DNA of 64,000 nt from DASSYK01 sp036258315 (GTDB taxonomy: Bacteria; Actinomycetota; Thermoleophilia; Solirubrobacterales; 70-9): contig DATADX010000040.1 in the NCBI GenBank assembly GCA_036258315.1, forward strand, positions 60,190 to 124,189, read 5' to 3'. Shown here one piece after another: positions 16,910 to 25,678 of the stretch. Below the pieces are notes generated by a model. It was not told the DNA's origin and ran no database searches. It saw nothing but the letters and a program-made list of their open reading frames with translations. How positions within the stretch are numbered: the first letter of the stretch is position 1; each line of letters opens with the position of its first letter. The translations under genes were made by a program, and so were the position numbers.

Positions 16910-17902
16910 CTACACGGCCACCACGACGATGAAGGCGGCATAGAGCCCGAGCCAGGCGAGCACCGCCGGCAGCTCGAAGCGATCGCGCAGCCGCAGCGCC
17001 CAGTAGGCGACCACCCCTCCTGCGAGACCGAGGGCGACCGAGACGGCGGCGTTGCCGCCCAGCTCCCAGCCGGTGAAGATCAACCCGATCCCGACGGGAA
17101 TCGTCGACTGGAAGACCATCGCACCGGTGATGTTGCCGAGCGCGAGTGCGTCCTTCCCCTCGCGAACCCAGAAGAAGCTGTTCACCTTCTCGGGCAGCTC
17201 GGTGGCGAGCGGCGCGAGGATCAGCGAGAGCACGATCGCCTCGAGACCGAGGCTCTCCGCCACGTGCAGCAGCTCCTCCACGAACAGGTGGGCACCACCC
17301 ACCATTGCGCCGAGCCCGACGAGCAGCTGAACGACGGAGATCCAGAGCGAAGGCTCCTCGCCCCGCGCGCCTCGCCGCGACATGATCAGCGGATTCAACG
17401 TGTCCCTGGCCTGCGTGGCGCCACCCCCGACGACCGTGCGCTGCACGTAGACGACGTAGGCGATGAAGAAGACGATGCCCGCGGGAAGCCTGATCGCTTC
17501 GGGAGCGCCGAACCCGAGCGCCAGCGCGAGCCCATAGAAACAGAGGAAGAAGATCAGGTCGCGGTCGAGCGTTGGGACGTGAACCCTCAGCCAGATGCCC
17601 TGCGGGCGGCGGGCGCGGTAGCCGTAGGCGGTCATCCCGACGATCCCCATCGCCAACGTCGCGAGCAGGAAGGGCGCGCCGACGATCGCGCCGATCGCGA
17701 CGTCCTCGCTCTTCGTCGCACCCACCAACGCCACGATCGCGATCAGGGTCTCGGGCAGGGCCGTGCCGACGGCCGCGAGCAGGCTTCCGACTGCGCCTTC
17801 CCCGAGCCCGAGCTTGTGCCCGACCCATTCGACCGCGTTCGTGAACAGCAGCGCTCCAGCCAGGATCACCGCGAAGCTGAGAACCAGGAGAACGTACTCC
17901 AC
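16910..17902 (-). CDS. Sodium/calcium exchanger family membrane protein
   Basis: This roughly 330-residue CaCA-superfamily antiporter has about ten membrane helices. The two inverted alpha-repeats are visible: GSLLAAVGTALPETLIAIVA in the first half, and LAPLATELPEKVNSFFWV with GNITGAMVFQSTIPVGIG in the second. The acidic residues in the TALPE and ATELPE helices line the ion site. GTG 17902 is chosen because GGGGAGGGA lies upstream at good distance; an upstream GTG at 17935 lacks such a site. It lies directly downstream of a second, CAX-type antiporter on the same strand, so both are probably co-transcribed. Confidence 0.85.
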   Translation of the reverse strand: MEYVLLVLSFAVILAGALLFTNAVEWVGHKLGLGEGAVGSLLAAVGTALPETLIAIVALVGATKSEDVAIGAIVGAPFLLATLAMGIVGMTAYGYRARRPQGIWLRVHVPTLDRDLIFFLCFYGLALALGFGAPEAIRLPAGIVFFIAYVVYVQRTVVGGGATQARDTLNPLIMSRRGARGEEPSLWISVVQLLVGLGAMVGGAHLFVEELLHVAESLGLEAIVLSLILAPLATELPEKVNSFFWVREGKDALALGNITGAMVFQSTIPVGIGLIFTGWELGGNAAVSVALGLAGGVVAYWALRLRDRFELPAVLAWLGLYAAFIVVVAV

Positions 17903-17936
17903 GCCTATCCCTCCCCGGCGCCTGGCCAGGCGCACC

Positions 17937-19094
17937 TCATGCGAAGTAGAAGGTGAGCCCGAGGATCAGGTAGACGGCGAGCAGCTGGACGCCCTCGAAC
18001 CAGGTCGATTCGCCTTCGTTGGTGACTTGCTGGGCGGCCAGCACCGCGATCACCACCGCCGCGATCTCGAAGCCGTTGAAGACGAGCGGCATCGGCCCGG
18101 GGCCGAGCACGAACGAGGCGAGGACAAGGACGGGGGCGACGAACAGCGCGATCTGGGCGCTCGAGCCGATCGCGATGTTGACCGACAGGTCCATCTTGTC
18201 CTTGACCGCGACCAGGACGGCGACCCAGTGCTCGGCCGCGTTTCCGACGATCGCGACGACGATCACGCCGATGAAGAACTCGCTCAGCCCGACCGACTCC
18301 GAGGCCGCCTCGATCGACCCGACCAGGATCTCCGACATCAGGCCGACCGTGACGCCCGCGACCGCGAGCGCGATCACCGAGGTTCGGATCGACCAGCCCC
18401 ACGTGTCGTCGTGCTCCCCGTACTCGGGATTGAAAAGGGAGCGGTGGGTCCTGAGGCTGAAGAACAGGCCGGCGACGTAGGTCGCGATCAGGACGACGGC
18501 GACCGCCAGCGAGAGGTCCTCGACGGTGTCGTCGTAGCTGACACGCTCCTGCTCGATCCCGGGCAGCCCCTGCCCCTCGACGAGCTCGAAGACGGCCGGC
18601 ATCACGAGCGCCGCGATCGCGAGGAACAGCATCAGCGACTGCACGTTGGCCGCGGTGCGGTCGAACCGCTGGACCTTGCGTCCTCCCGTCAGGCCTCCGG
18701 CGACCATTGCGGCGCCCATCACGAGCAGGACGTTGCCGAGAATCGAGCCGATGATCGACGCCTTGACCACCTCGTGCAGGCCGGCCCCGAGCGCGAACAG
18801 CGCGATGATCAGCTCGGGCGCGTTGCCGAACGTGACGTTGAGCAGTCCCCCGATCCCCGGGCCCGACTGCGACGCGACCTCCTCGGTCGCCCGGCCCATC
18901 AGCGCGGCGGTCGGGATCACCCCGAGCGCGGCGGAGAAGAAGATCAGCGTGTCGGAGGCGTGGGCGAGGTCCAGCCCGACCGCGAGCGGAATGAAGGGGA
19001 CGAGGAGGTACGGCCAGCCGCTCGGCGAGAAGAGGAACCTTCTGTCGAAGGCCGGTCGGCCGGAATCAGGCTGCGCCCCGCTTTCGTTCACCAC
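17937..19094 (-). CDS. Calcium/proton antiporter, CAX type
   Basis: This 385-residue membrane antiporter of the Ca2+:H+ exchanger family (VCX1/ChaA-like) has about eleven helices. The two signature alpha-repeats are GGLLNVTFGNAPELIIALFAL and IVVAIVGNAAEHWVAVLVA, with Glu of GNAPE and GNAAEH coordinating calcium. It should export calcium from the cytoplasm using the proton gradient. TAAGCT lies 9 nt upstream of the GTG start. It is followed closely by a second exchanger of another subfamily. Confidence 0.9.
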   Translation of the reverse strand: MVNESGAQPDSGRPAFDRRFLFSPSGWPYLLVPFIPLAVGLDLAHASDTLIFFSAALGVIPTAALMGRATEEVASQSGPGIGGLLNVTFGNAPELIIALFALGAGLHEVVKASIIGSILGNVLLVMGAAMVAGGLTGGRKVQRFDRTAANVQSLMLFLAIAALVMPAVFELVEGQGLPGIEQERVSYDDTVEDLSLAVAVVLIATYVAGLFFSLRTHRSLFNPEYGEHDDTWGWSIRTSVIALAVAGVTVGLMSEILVGSIEAASESVGLSEFFIGVIVVAIVGNAAEHWVAVLVAVKDKMDLSVNIAIGSSAQIALFVAPVLVLASFVLGPGPMPLVFNGFEIAAVVIAVLAAQQVTNEGESTWFEGVQLLAVYLILGLTFYFA

Positions 19095-19131
19095 AGGCTG
19101 CGCAGCTTATGCGTCCGCGCGAGCGAGCCGG

Positions 19132-20229
19132 CTACTGCTGCAGCAGCGCCGCGCACTTTTGCAGCGCCGCGGCGTCCTGCGCGCTCTGCAGGCACTGCAG
19201 GTAAGCCTGCGAGGCGTCGGAGCTGGGCGGGGTCGGCGAGCCGCCGGCCTGCGGCGTGCCCAGGCCGGCGCCGCCGCCGGCGCCGCCGAGGACGTCACCG
19301 AGCTGGGCGAGTGAGCGCGGATCGACGCCGAACTGCTGCAGGAGCCGCGCGAGAGGCTGGGCGGTCGCCGGAGCGGCGATCTGCTGCGGCTCGTTCACCT
19401 CACTGAGGGTGAGCGAGAAGTTGATATCGGCCGACTCCGGGCTGCCGTCACCGGCCGACGGCTTCACGGTGATGCTCCCCTCGAGCTTGCGGAGGACGTC
19501 GTCGTCGGCCCCTGAGTAGATGTCGAAGTCCGCGGACTCGATCACGTCCGTGAGCTGGTCGAGCTGGGAGAGCTGCTGCGGGGTGAGCTGCCCGGTCGCC
19601 TGCGGCGCGTTCTTCGCGATCTTGCGCAGGTCCTGGACCAGCTTTTCGACATCGGCCTGACCCGTGATGTGCACCGTCTCGGTGCCCTCGACGTCCTCGG
19701 TTCCCTCGTTGCTCAGGTCGGTCAGCCAGTTCCTCGGATCGATCCCGAGCGAGGCGAGGAAGTTGCCCTGCCCCTGGGACTGCTGCTCGCTTTGCTTCTG
19801 GAGCTTCAGGAATCTGCTCGTGAACTGCCTGAAGGCCTTCTGGGGAATCTCGTAGTCGCTGCCCTGGAAGCTGATGAAGGCTGTGTCGCCCGTCGAGGTC
19901 AGCCCGGCCTCGCCTGAGAAGTCCTGCGTCTCGCTGTCGAGATCGGCCGCGCCGTCGACGTCGAACTGCGGGAACTGGCCCTCCGTCCCCTGGAAGGGGC
20001 CGCCGAAGCTGACGCTGAAGGTGCCGGGGTCGCTGCCGCCCTCGGCGCTGATGTCGAAGCTGAGGTCGAAGACGCCGCTGTTGATGGCCTGGTCGTTCGA
20101 GAAGGTGGCGTCGAGAACCTGCTGGGGATCCTCGTCGCCTCCGCCGTTGTCGTCGCCTCCACAGGCAGCGAACAGGGTCGCGGCGAACAGGGCGAGGACG
20201 AGGACGATCAGGGCGCGGATCCGGTTCAA
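19132..20229 (-). CDS. Secreted lipoprotein, LppX/LprG-like
   Basis: This 365-residue lipoprotein starts at TTG 20229, chosen because AGGAG lies 10 nt upstream. The signal ends in the lipobox LFAA-C (Cys about residue 23). After a short acidic Gly-rich spacer, the body (VLDATFSNDQAINSGVFDLSFDIS and later beta-strand runs) resembles LppX/LprAFG-type lipid-binding lipoproteins of actinobacteria. A C-terminal Pro/Gly linker ends in a small Cys-containing helix (YLQCLQSAQDAAALQKCAALL) that is not part of that fold and may form a disulphide. Its assignment as a lipid carrier is tentative. Confidence 0.75.
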   Translation of the reverse strand: MNRIRALIVLVLALFAATLFAACGGDDNGGGDEDPQQVLDATFSNDQAINSGVFDLSFDISAEGGSDPGTFSVSFGGPFQGTEGQFPQFDVDGAADLDSETQDFSGEAGLTSTGDTAFISFQGSDYEIPQKAFRQFTSRFLKLQKQSEQQSQGQGNFLASLGIDPRNWLTDLSNEGTEDVEGTETVHITGQADVEKLVQDLRKIAKNAPQATGQLTPQQLSQLDQLTDVIESADFDIYSGADDDVLRKLEGSITVKPSAGDGSPESADINFSLTLSEVNEPQQIAAPATAQPLARLLQQFGVDPRSLAQLGDVLGGAGGGAGLGTPQAGGSPTPPSSDASQAYLQCLQSAQDAAALQKCAALLQQ

Positions 20230-20328
20230 GAGGACTTCTCCTGGCTCAAGGGGTCGGGCGGGCGGCCAGGGTAGCGCAAGCTCGCGTGCCGGGAACCCGG
20301 CTCCTCCCGGCGGCGGGCGATCCTGGCC

Positions 20329-20334
20329 TATCGT
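20329..20334 (+). promoter_or_regulatory. -10 element (TATCGT) for leaderless cyclase gene
   Basis: TATCGT ends 6 nt before ATG 20341, with no Shine-Dalgarno between. Confidence 0.45.
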
Positions 20335-20340
20335 TCGAGC

Positions 20341-23300
20341 ATGGCTGCGGAGAGACCCTGCCCGAGCTGCGCGGCTGAGAATCCGGAGCGCGCCCGGTTC
20401 TGCATCGAGTGCGGCGCCGAGCTCGCGCGGCGCTGTCCGAGCTGCGGCGCGGACAACCCGTCGGCCGCGAAGTTCTGCATGGAGTGCGGCACGGAGCTGG
20501 GTGCCGCCGCCAAGCCCGCAGCGGCGGCGGCCGCACCCCCGCCGGAGGAGCGCCGCCAGGCGACCGTCCTGTTCGCCGACATCTCCGGCTACACGGCCGC
20601 GGCCGAGCGGATGGATCCCGAGGCGGTGAAGGCGCTCGTGGACCGCACCCTGCGGCGCCTCGGAGAGGAGGTCGAGCGGTTCGGGGGCACGATCGACAAG
20701 TTCATCGGCGACAACGTGATGGGGGTGTTCGGGGCGCCGGTCGCGCACGAGGACGATCCCGAGCGGGCCGTGCGCGCCGGGCTCGCGATGCAGGCGGCGA
20801 TGGAGGGAAACGAGGCGGGGTTCTCGCTGCGGGTCGGGATCAACTCGGGCGAGGTGATGGCCGGCAGGGTCGGCGACCGCTACACGGTGATGGGCGACGT
20901 CGTCAACGTCGCCGCCAGGCTCGAGGCCGCCGGGCGCCCGGGCAAGGTCACCGTCGGCGGCACGACCTACCGGGCGAGCCGCGAGGCGATCTCCTACGAG
21001 CGGCTCGACCCGTTGACCCTGAAGGGCAAGGAGGAGCCGGTCCCCGCCTGGGAGGCGACCGGCACCCTCGGCGCGCCCCGCCGCGGCGGTCTCCGCAGCG
21101 AGACGCCGCTGATCGGCCGCGAGGACGAGGCCCGGCTCCTGACCTCGCTGGTCGAGCGGGTCGAGCGCGAGGGCCGACCGTACCTGGTCACGGTGATCGG
21201 ACAGGCAGGGGTCGGCAAGTCGCGGCTGCTGCGCGAGCTGACCGACACACTCGGCGAATCGAGTCACCCACCGACGATCCGGCGCGGGCAGTGCCCTCCC
21301 TATGCCGGTGTCTCTTACCTGGCGCTGGTCGAGATCCTGCGCGAGGAGTTCGAGCTCCTTGACACCGACACCCCCGAGGCGGCCTGGCGGAAGCTCCGCG
21401 ACGGCGTCGGCGCCCTGATGGCCGAGCTCGGCGAGCCGGAGGCGGGCGAGCGCAACGCCGCCCTGCTGGCGGTCCCGCTCGGCGTGGAGACGCCTGAGGA
21501 ATCGACGCCCGCAGATGCCGAGGATCCCCAGCGGATGCGCGAGGCGCTGTTCTCGGCGGCGCGCGCGGTCGTCGAGGGGATGGCCCTGCGGCGCCCGCTC
21601 GTGCTCGCGATCGACGACATCCACTGGGCCGACGAGGGCACGCTCGACCTGATCGACCACCTCGCGCACTGGGTGAGGGGGCCGCTGCTGTTGATCTGTC
21701 TCGCCCGCGACGAGCTGCTCGAGCGCCGAGCCGGCTGGGGAGGCGGCCGCCGCAACGCGACCGCGATCTCGCTCGAGCCCCTGACCGAAGCCGAGACGGA
21801 GACGCTGGTTGCGGCGCTGCTGCCCGACTCGAACGGCGCCGAGGTCGTGCCCCAGGTCGCCGAGCGTTCGGGCGGCAACCCGCTGTTCGCCGAGGAGATG
21901 GTCAACCGGCTGATCGAGGAGGACACGATCGAAGCCGCGACGCTTCCCAGCACCGTGCAGTCGCTGCTCGCGGCGCGCCTCGACTCGCTCGACCGGCTCG
22001 AGCGGCGGCTGCTCCAGCACGCCGCGGTCGTCGGACAGGTCTTCTGGGACGGCTCGCTGCGGGCGACGGCGAGCGAAGAGGGACTCGACCTCGTCCACAC
22101 GCTCGACACGCTCGAGCAGAAGGACCTGCTGGTGCCGACCCCGCGCAGCCGGCTCGCCGGCGAGCGCGAGTTCGCGTTCAAGCACGTGCTGATCCGCGAC
22201 GTCGCCTACTCGATGCTCCCGAAGTCGGTCCGCTGCCGCAAGCACGTCGAGGTCGGTGAGTTCATCCGCGAGCGCGCCGGCGAGCGCATCGACGCCTTCG
22301 CGGGTCTCGTCGCGGAGCACTACTCGCGAGCCGCCACCCTCGGCGCCGAGGCGGGCCTCGACCCGGTCGCGCTGACCGAGCTCCGCACCGAGGCCCTGGA
22401 GCTGCTCGAGGCCGCCGGGGACGCGGCCGCCGCCCTCTACTCCAACAACGAGGCGTTCGAGCGGTATTCCGACGCGCTCGAGCTGAGCGACGAGCTCAGC
22501 GACTCCGACCGGGCCCGGATCGGCGAGAAGCAGGGAGACGTCGCGACGCGGATGGGCCGGGTGGACGCCGCGGTCGCGGTCTGGGAGCGCTGCCTCGAGT
22601 ACCACCGCAGCGAGGAGGACCTCGCCCGCGTCGCCGACCTGCACCGCAAGATCGGCGCGGCCCTCTGGGACAAGGGCGAGCGGCGCGCCTCGATCGACAA
22701 CTACCAGCGCGGGATCGACCTCCTCAAGGACGGCCCTCCGAGCCTCGAGCTGGTCCGGCTCTATGAGGAAGCGGCGTCGCTCTACATGCACACCGGCGAC
22801 AACATGCTCGCGATCTACGCCTCCGAGAAGGCGCTGCGGCTGGCCGAGCGGCTGGGCGAGGCGCGAGCCGCCAGCCGCGCGCACGGGATCTTCGGCCGCG
22901 TCTTCGGCCGCATCGGCGACTCCGAGAAGGCGCGCGAGAACCTCGAGCGCTCGGTCGCTCTCGCCCGCGAGTCAGATCGCGGCGAGGCGGTGCGGGCCCT
23001 GCTCACGCTGGGCTATCACCTCGAGGTGTCGGAGGCCGACTACGACGGGGCCCGCGACGCCTACAGCGAGGCGCTCGAGCTCGCCCAGGAGGTCGGCGAC
23101 GTGCCGGCACAGGTCGAGCTCCACGCATCGCTCGGACAGCTCGCGGTCGAGAGCGCCGACTGGAAGGATGTCGAGCAGGCCGCCGACGCATGCGCAGGCC
23201 TCGCGGAGCGCGAGGGGCTGCACGGCAAGCTCTGCTTCCCCCACATGATGCGCGGCGTGCTCGCCTGGCGGCAGGGTGACTGGCAGCAGGCCGAGCGCTC

Positions 23301-23850
23301 CTTCGACCGCGCGCACGAGCTCGGCGAGCAGGTCGGGCGCTCGGAGGTCGCGTTCAGCGCCCTCCACTGGCTGGCGCTGACGAAGCGGGAGAGCGGTGAC
23401 CTCGGCGGGGCCGAGACCGAGCTCGCCCGCGCCCTCGACATCTGCGAGCGCGCCGGCCTGATCGCCCAGTCCGTCGAGGCGATCTCGGGGCGGGCGGTGG
23501 TGCTGGCTCTCGCGGGCCGCGACGAACAGGCGAGGGCCGCCGCCGAGGAGGCCGAGCGCCTCGCCGACCGCCTCCACTACCCGGTCGGCGAGGCGGCTAC
23601 GGCTGAGGCCGCCGGCGCCTGCGCGACCGAGCCCGGAGAGGCCGCCGAGCTGATGGACCGCGCCCGCCGCAGCTGGCGCGAGCTCGGTCGCCCTCTCGAC
23701 GCCGCCCGCTGCATGCTCGTCCAGGGCCGGCTCCTGGCGGGCTCCGACCCCGAGGCCGCCGCGACCCTGCTCACCGACGCCGCGCTCGAATACGAGGAGC
23801 TCGATGTCCCGGGGCTCGCGAGCCGGGCCCGAGCGCTGGTCGCGGGCTGA
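20341..23850 (+). CDS. Double zinc ribbon - class III adenylate cyclase - AAA ATPase - TPR protein
   Basis: This 1169-residue signalling protein begins with two zinc ribbons (CPSC...CIEC and CPSC...CMEC, residues 7-50). Residues about 70-235 are a class III nucleotide cyclase with both metal Asp residues (LFADISGYT and KFIGDNVMGVFG), the substrate Lys of IDKFIGD and the MGDVVNVAARLE transition-state segment, so it looks catalytically complete and adenylate-type. Then comes an AAA/STAND ATPase with Walker A IGQAGVGKSRLL and Walker B VLAIDDIHWAD, followed by about 600 residues of TPR-like helices. The plan matches large actinobacterial cyclase-ATPase regulators. The signal sensed is unknown. 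Confidence 0.88.
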   Translation: MAAERPCPSCAAENPERARFCIECGAELARRCPSCGADNPSAAKFCMECGTELGAAAKPAAAAAAPPPEERRQATVLFADISGYTAAAERMDPEAVKALVDRTLRRLGEEVERFGGTIDKFIGDNVMGVFGAPVAHEDDPERAVRAGLAMQAAMEGNEAGFSLRVGINSGEVMAGRVGDRYTVMGDVVNVAARLEAAGRPGKVTVGGTTYRASREAISYERLDPLTLKGKEEPVPAWEATGTLGAPRRGGLRSETPLIGREDEARLLTSLVERVEREGRPYLVTVIGQAGVGKSRLLRELTDTLGESSHPPTIRRGQCPPYAGVSYLALVEILREEFELLDTDTPEAAWRKLRDGVGALMAELGEPEAGERNAALLAVPLGVETPEESTPADAEDPQRMREALFSAARAVVEGMALRRPLVLAIDDIHWADEGTLDLIDHLAHWVRGPLLLICLARDELLERRAGWGGGRRNATAISLEPLTEAETETLVAALLPDSNGAEVVPQVAERSGGNPLFAEEMVNRLIEEDTIEAATLPSTVQSLLAARLDSLDRLERRLLQHAAVVGQVFWDGSLRATASEEGLDLVHTLDTLEQKDLLVPTPRSRLAGEREFAFKHVLIRDVAYSMLPKSVRCRKHVEVGEFIRERAGERIDAFAGLVAEHYSRAATLGAEAGLDPVALTELRTEALELLEAAGDAAAALYSNNEAFERYSDALELSDELSDSDRARIGEKQGDVATRMGRVDAAVAVWERCLEYHRSEEDLARVADLHRKIGAALWDKGERRASIDNYQRGIDLLKDGPPSLELVRLYEEAASLYMHTGDNMLAIYASEKALRLAERLGEARAASRAHGIFGRVFGRIGDSEKARENLERSVALARESDRGEAVRALLTLGYHLEVSEADYDGARDAYSEALELAQEVGDVPAQVELHASLGQLAVESADWKDVEQAADACAGLAEREGLHGKLCFPHMMRGVLAWRQGDWQQAERSFDRAHELGEQVGRSEVAFSALHWLALTKRESGDLGGAETELARALDICERAGLIAQSVEAISGRAVVLALAGRDEQARAAAEEAERLADRLHYPVGEAATAEAAGACATEPGEAAELMDRARRSWRELGRPLDAARCMLVQGRLLAGSDPEAAATLLTDAALEYEELDVPGLASRARALVAG

Positions 23851-23854
23851 GGCC

Positions 23855-24325
23855 GTGCCGTCCTGGAGCCAGCAGGCCCTGATCGACGCCCCGGTGGAAC
23901 GGGTGTGGGCGCTGCTCGAGGATCCGGCCCGGTTCCCGGAGTGGAACGCCGAGATGATCGCCGTGACCGGGGTCCCGACGAAGATCGAGCGGGGATCGAC
24001 CTTCGACATCACCGCACGCGGGCCGCTGCGGCTCAAGGCGACCACCACCTTCACGGTGGAGGCGCTCGAGGACCTGCGGGAGATCAGGCTCCGCTGCCAG
24101 ACGAGCGGCTTCTACTCGCACTGGCTGCTGACCGAGGCTCAGGGACAGACGTTCACCGAGGTCGAGCTGGGGATCGAGCGGGTACCCGGCCTGGAGGGCC
24201 GCGTGACGGCCGCGATCCACACCAAGGGCTACCTTCGCCGCGCGACGCACGACACCTTGGACGGCCTCCAGCGCGCTGTCTCCGGCGAGCCGGAGGCGCA
24301 CGGCGATCCACCGCAGCGAAAGTAG
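23855..24325 (+). CDS. SRPBCC-family (polyketide cyclase/dehydrase-like) protein
   Basis: This 156-residue protein has a START/SRPBCC ligand-binding fold: IDAPVERVWALLEDPARFPEWN at residues 9-30 is the classic family opening, and the C-terminal long helix YLRRATHDTLDGLQRAV closes the cavity. Such proteins bind hydrophobic ligands; some catalyse cyclisation and many have no known substrate. GTG 23855 is preferred since it is 4 bp after the cyclase stop; an in-frame ATG at 23804 would overlap that gene by 47 bp. The stop codon TAG is part of the -10 of the next gene. Confidence 0.75.
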   Translation: MPSWSQQALIDAPVERVWALLEDPARFPEWNAEMIAVTGVPTKIERGSTFDITARGPLRLKATTTFTVEALEDLREIRLRCQTSGFYSHWLLTEAQGQTFTEVELGIERVPGLEGRVTAAIHTKGYLRRATHDTLDGLQRAVSGEPEAHGDPPQRK

Positions 24326-24328
24326 AAT
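24323..24328 (+). promoter_or_regulatory. -10 element (TAGAAT) for leaderless EVE gene
   Basis: TAGAAT ends 6 nt before GTG 24335. It includes the stop codon of the preceding gene. Confidence 0.45.
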
Positions 24329-24334
24329 CGCGGC

Positions 24335-24805
24335 GTGGCCGAGCACCCGGGCAAGACGTGGATCCTGACGGGGTCCCTCGAGAACTTCCGCATCAACGTC
24401 CAGCGCGGCTTCGACCCGATCGGGGCCAAGGAGCGGCGGCGCAACCAGGCCGAGGAGCTCGAGCCGGGCGACGAGATGATCTTCTACGTCACCGGGGTCC
24501 AGGCGTTCGGGGGGATCGCCCGGGTCACCTCGGAGATGTTCGAGGACCGCGAGCCGATCTGGCCGCAGGGGAAGAAGCGGGAGCCCGAGCCGTACCCGTG
24601 GCGCGTCCACGCGGAGCCCGTCCTGGTGCTCCCAGAGAAGGACTTCGTGCCCGCCGAGGAGCTCGCCGGCGAGCTCGAGCACGTCGCGAAGTGGCCGCCC
24701 GAGCACTGGCATCTCGCCTTCCAGGGCCAGCTGCGCACGATCGGCGAGGCCGACTCGAAGCTCCTCCACGACCGCCTCGGCGCCGCCGCACCCGCCTCGG
24801 CGTGA
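24335..24805 (+). CDS. EVE-domain (PUA-like) protein
   Basis: This 156-residue protein carries an EVE domain, a PUA-like barrel that binds modified nucleic-acid bases. Diagnostic features are WILTGSLENFRIN at the start, a central PGDEMIFYVTGVQAFGGIARV strand pair, and the aromatic-rich KWPPEHWHLAFQGQLRTI near the end. EVE proteins occur in modification-dependent restriction and RNA-modification contexts. Here no restriction gene is adjacent, so the role is undetermined. It overlaps the following DUF2203 gene by the GTGA arrangement. Confidence 0.85.
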   Translation: MAEHPGKTWILTGSLENFRINVQRGFDPIGAKERRRNQAEELEPGDEMIFYVTGVQAFGGIARVTSEMFEDREPIWPQGKKREPEPYPWRVHAEPVLVLPEKDFVPAEELAGELEHVAKWPPEHWHLAFQGQLRTIGEADSKLLHDRLGAAAPASA

Positions 24806-25203
24806 GCGACGACCAGGCAGAGCGCCTGCACGACCGGCACTTCACGGCCGAGCAGGCGAACGCCCTGCTGCCGGGCCTGACGGAGCTGCTGCACCAGCTG
24901 CGTCTGGCCCGGGACGAGCTCACCGACGAGGAGGCGCACGAGCTGCTCTCCGACGCCGCCGCGGGCAACGGCGGTGGGGAGGCGGGTCATCAGGTCGGCA
25001 CCGCCTTCCTCGAGGTGAGAAGGCTGCTCGGCGCGCTCGAGGAGTCCGGAATCGTCCTGCGCGACATCGACCGCGGCCTGGTCGACTTCCCCGCCGTGAT
25101 CGACGGCCGCGAGGTCTACCTCTGCTGGGAGCTCGGCGAGGACGAGGTCGCCCACTGGCACGATCTCTCCTCGGGCTACGGTGGACGCCGCCCGCTGGAC
25201 TGA
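24802..25203 (+). CDS. DUF2203 family protein
   Basis: This 133-residue cytoplasmic protein starts at GTG 24802, overlapping the EVE stop. The family features are HFTAEQANALLPGLTELLHQL at the N-terminus, a long middle helix, and the C-terminal RGLVDFPAVIDGREVYLCWELGEDEVAHWHDL, in which Asp, Glu and His residues are suitable for metal binding. The family has no established function. It is coupled to the EVE gene and overlaps the downstream membrane-protein gene by 23 bp, so three genes form one transcript. Confidence 0.82.
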   Translation: MSDDQAERLHDRHFTAEQANALLPGLTELLHQLRLARDELTDEEAHELLSDAAAGNGGGEAGHQVGTAFLEVRRLLGALEESGIVLRDIDRGLVDFPAVIDGREVYLCWELGEDEVAHWHDLSSGYGGRRPLD

Positions 25204-25678
25204 GCTCCCGCGCCGCACCGCCGAGGGCCTGGTCCGGGACCTTCGCGGCCTCCGCGGCAACGAGCGAATGGCGGTCGCGGGCGTCGCGCTGATCCTGATC
25301 AGCCTGCCGCTGCCCTGGTACGACGGGCCGGTCGGGAACCTCGTCCAGACCGGGCTTGGCGACTTCAACTTCGCCCAGGGGGCGATCCTGCTGACCTGCG
25401 CCGCGACGGTGATGCTGTCGCTCCAGGTGGGAGGCGGCTACGTGCCGCCCCGCCCGCTGCGCGAATGGGCGCTGTTCGTCGCCGCCGGGATCTGGAACGC
25501 GCTGATCGTCGTCTACCTGATGCTGGACCGCCCCGAGCTCGGCGAGCGGAGCTACGGGCTCGGCTACGGGATCTTCGTCGCGCTCGCGGGCTCGCTGATC
25601 ATTGTGGCGGCGGGGGTTCGCGCCCGCTCCGCCGCATCCCGTCCTCGATCTCGGCGATCACCGTCTCCAGGACCCTGA
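25181..25678 (+). CDS. Small four-helix membrane protein, unknown function
   Basis: This 165-residue protein has four predicted membrane helices: MAVAGVALILISLPLPWY, AQGAILLTCAATVMLSLQV, REWALFVAAGIWNALIVVYL and YGLGYGIFVALAGSLIIVA. Its GTG start lies within the DUF2203 gene, suggesting coupling. The last 26 codons run into the convergent PPK2 gene, and the resulting Arg/Ser-rich tail (ARSAASRPRSRRSPSPGP) is probably not structured. No known family is recognised. Confidence 0.6.
   Translation: MDAARWTELPRRTAEGLVRDLRGLRGNERMAVAGVALILISLPLPWYDGPVGNLVQTGLGDFNFAQGAILLTCAATVMLSLQVGGGYVPPRPLREWALFVAAGIWNALIVVYLMLDRPELGERSYGLGYGIFVALAGSLIIVAAGVRARSAASRPRSRRSPSPGP

Noticed and set aside
20230..22884. 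Long minus-strand frame upstream of the lipoprotein start
   Set aside because: It is antisense to the cyclase-ATPase. The lipoprotein has its own ribosome site and lipobox at TTG 20229.
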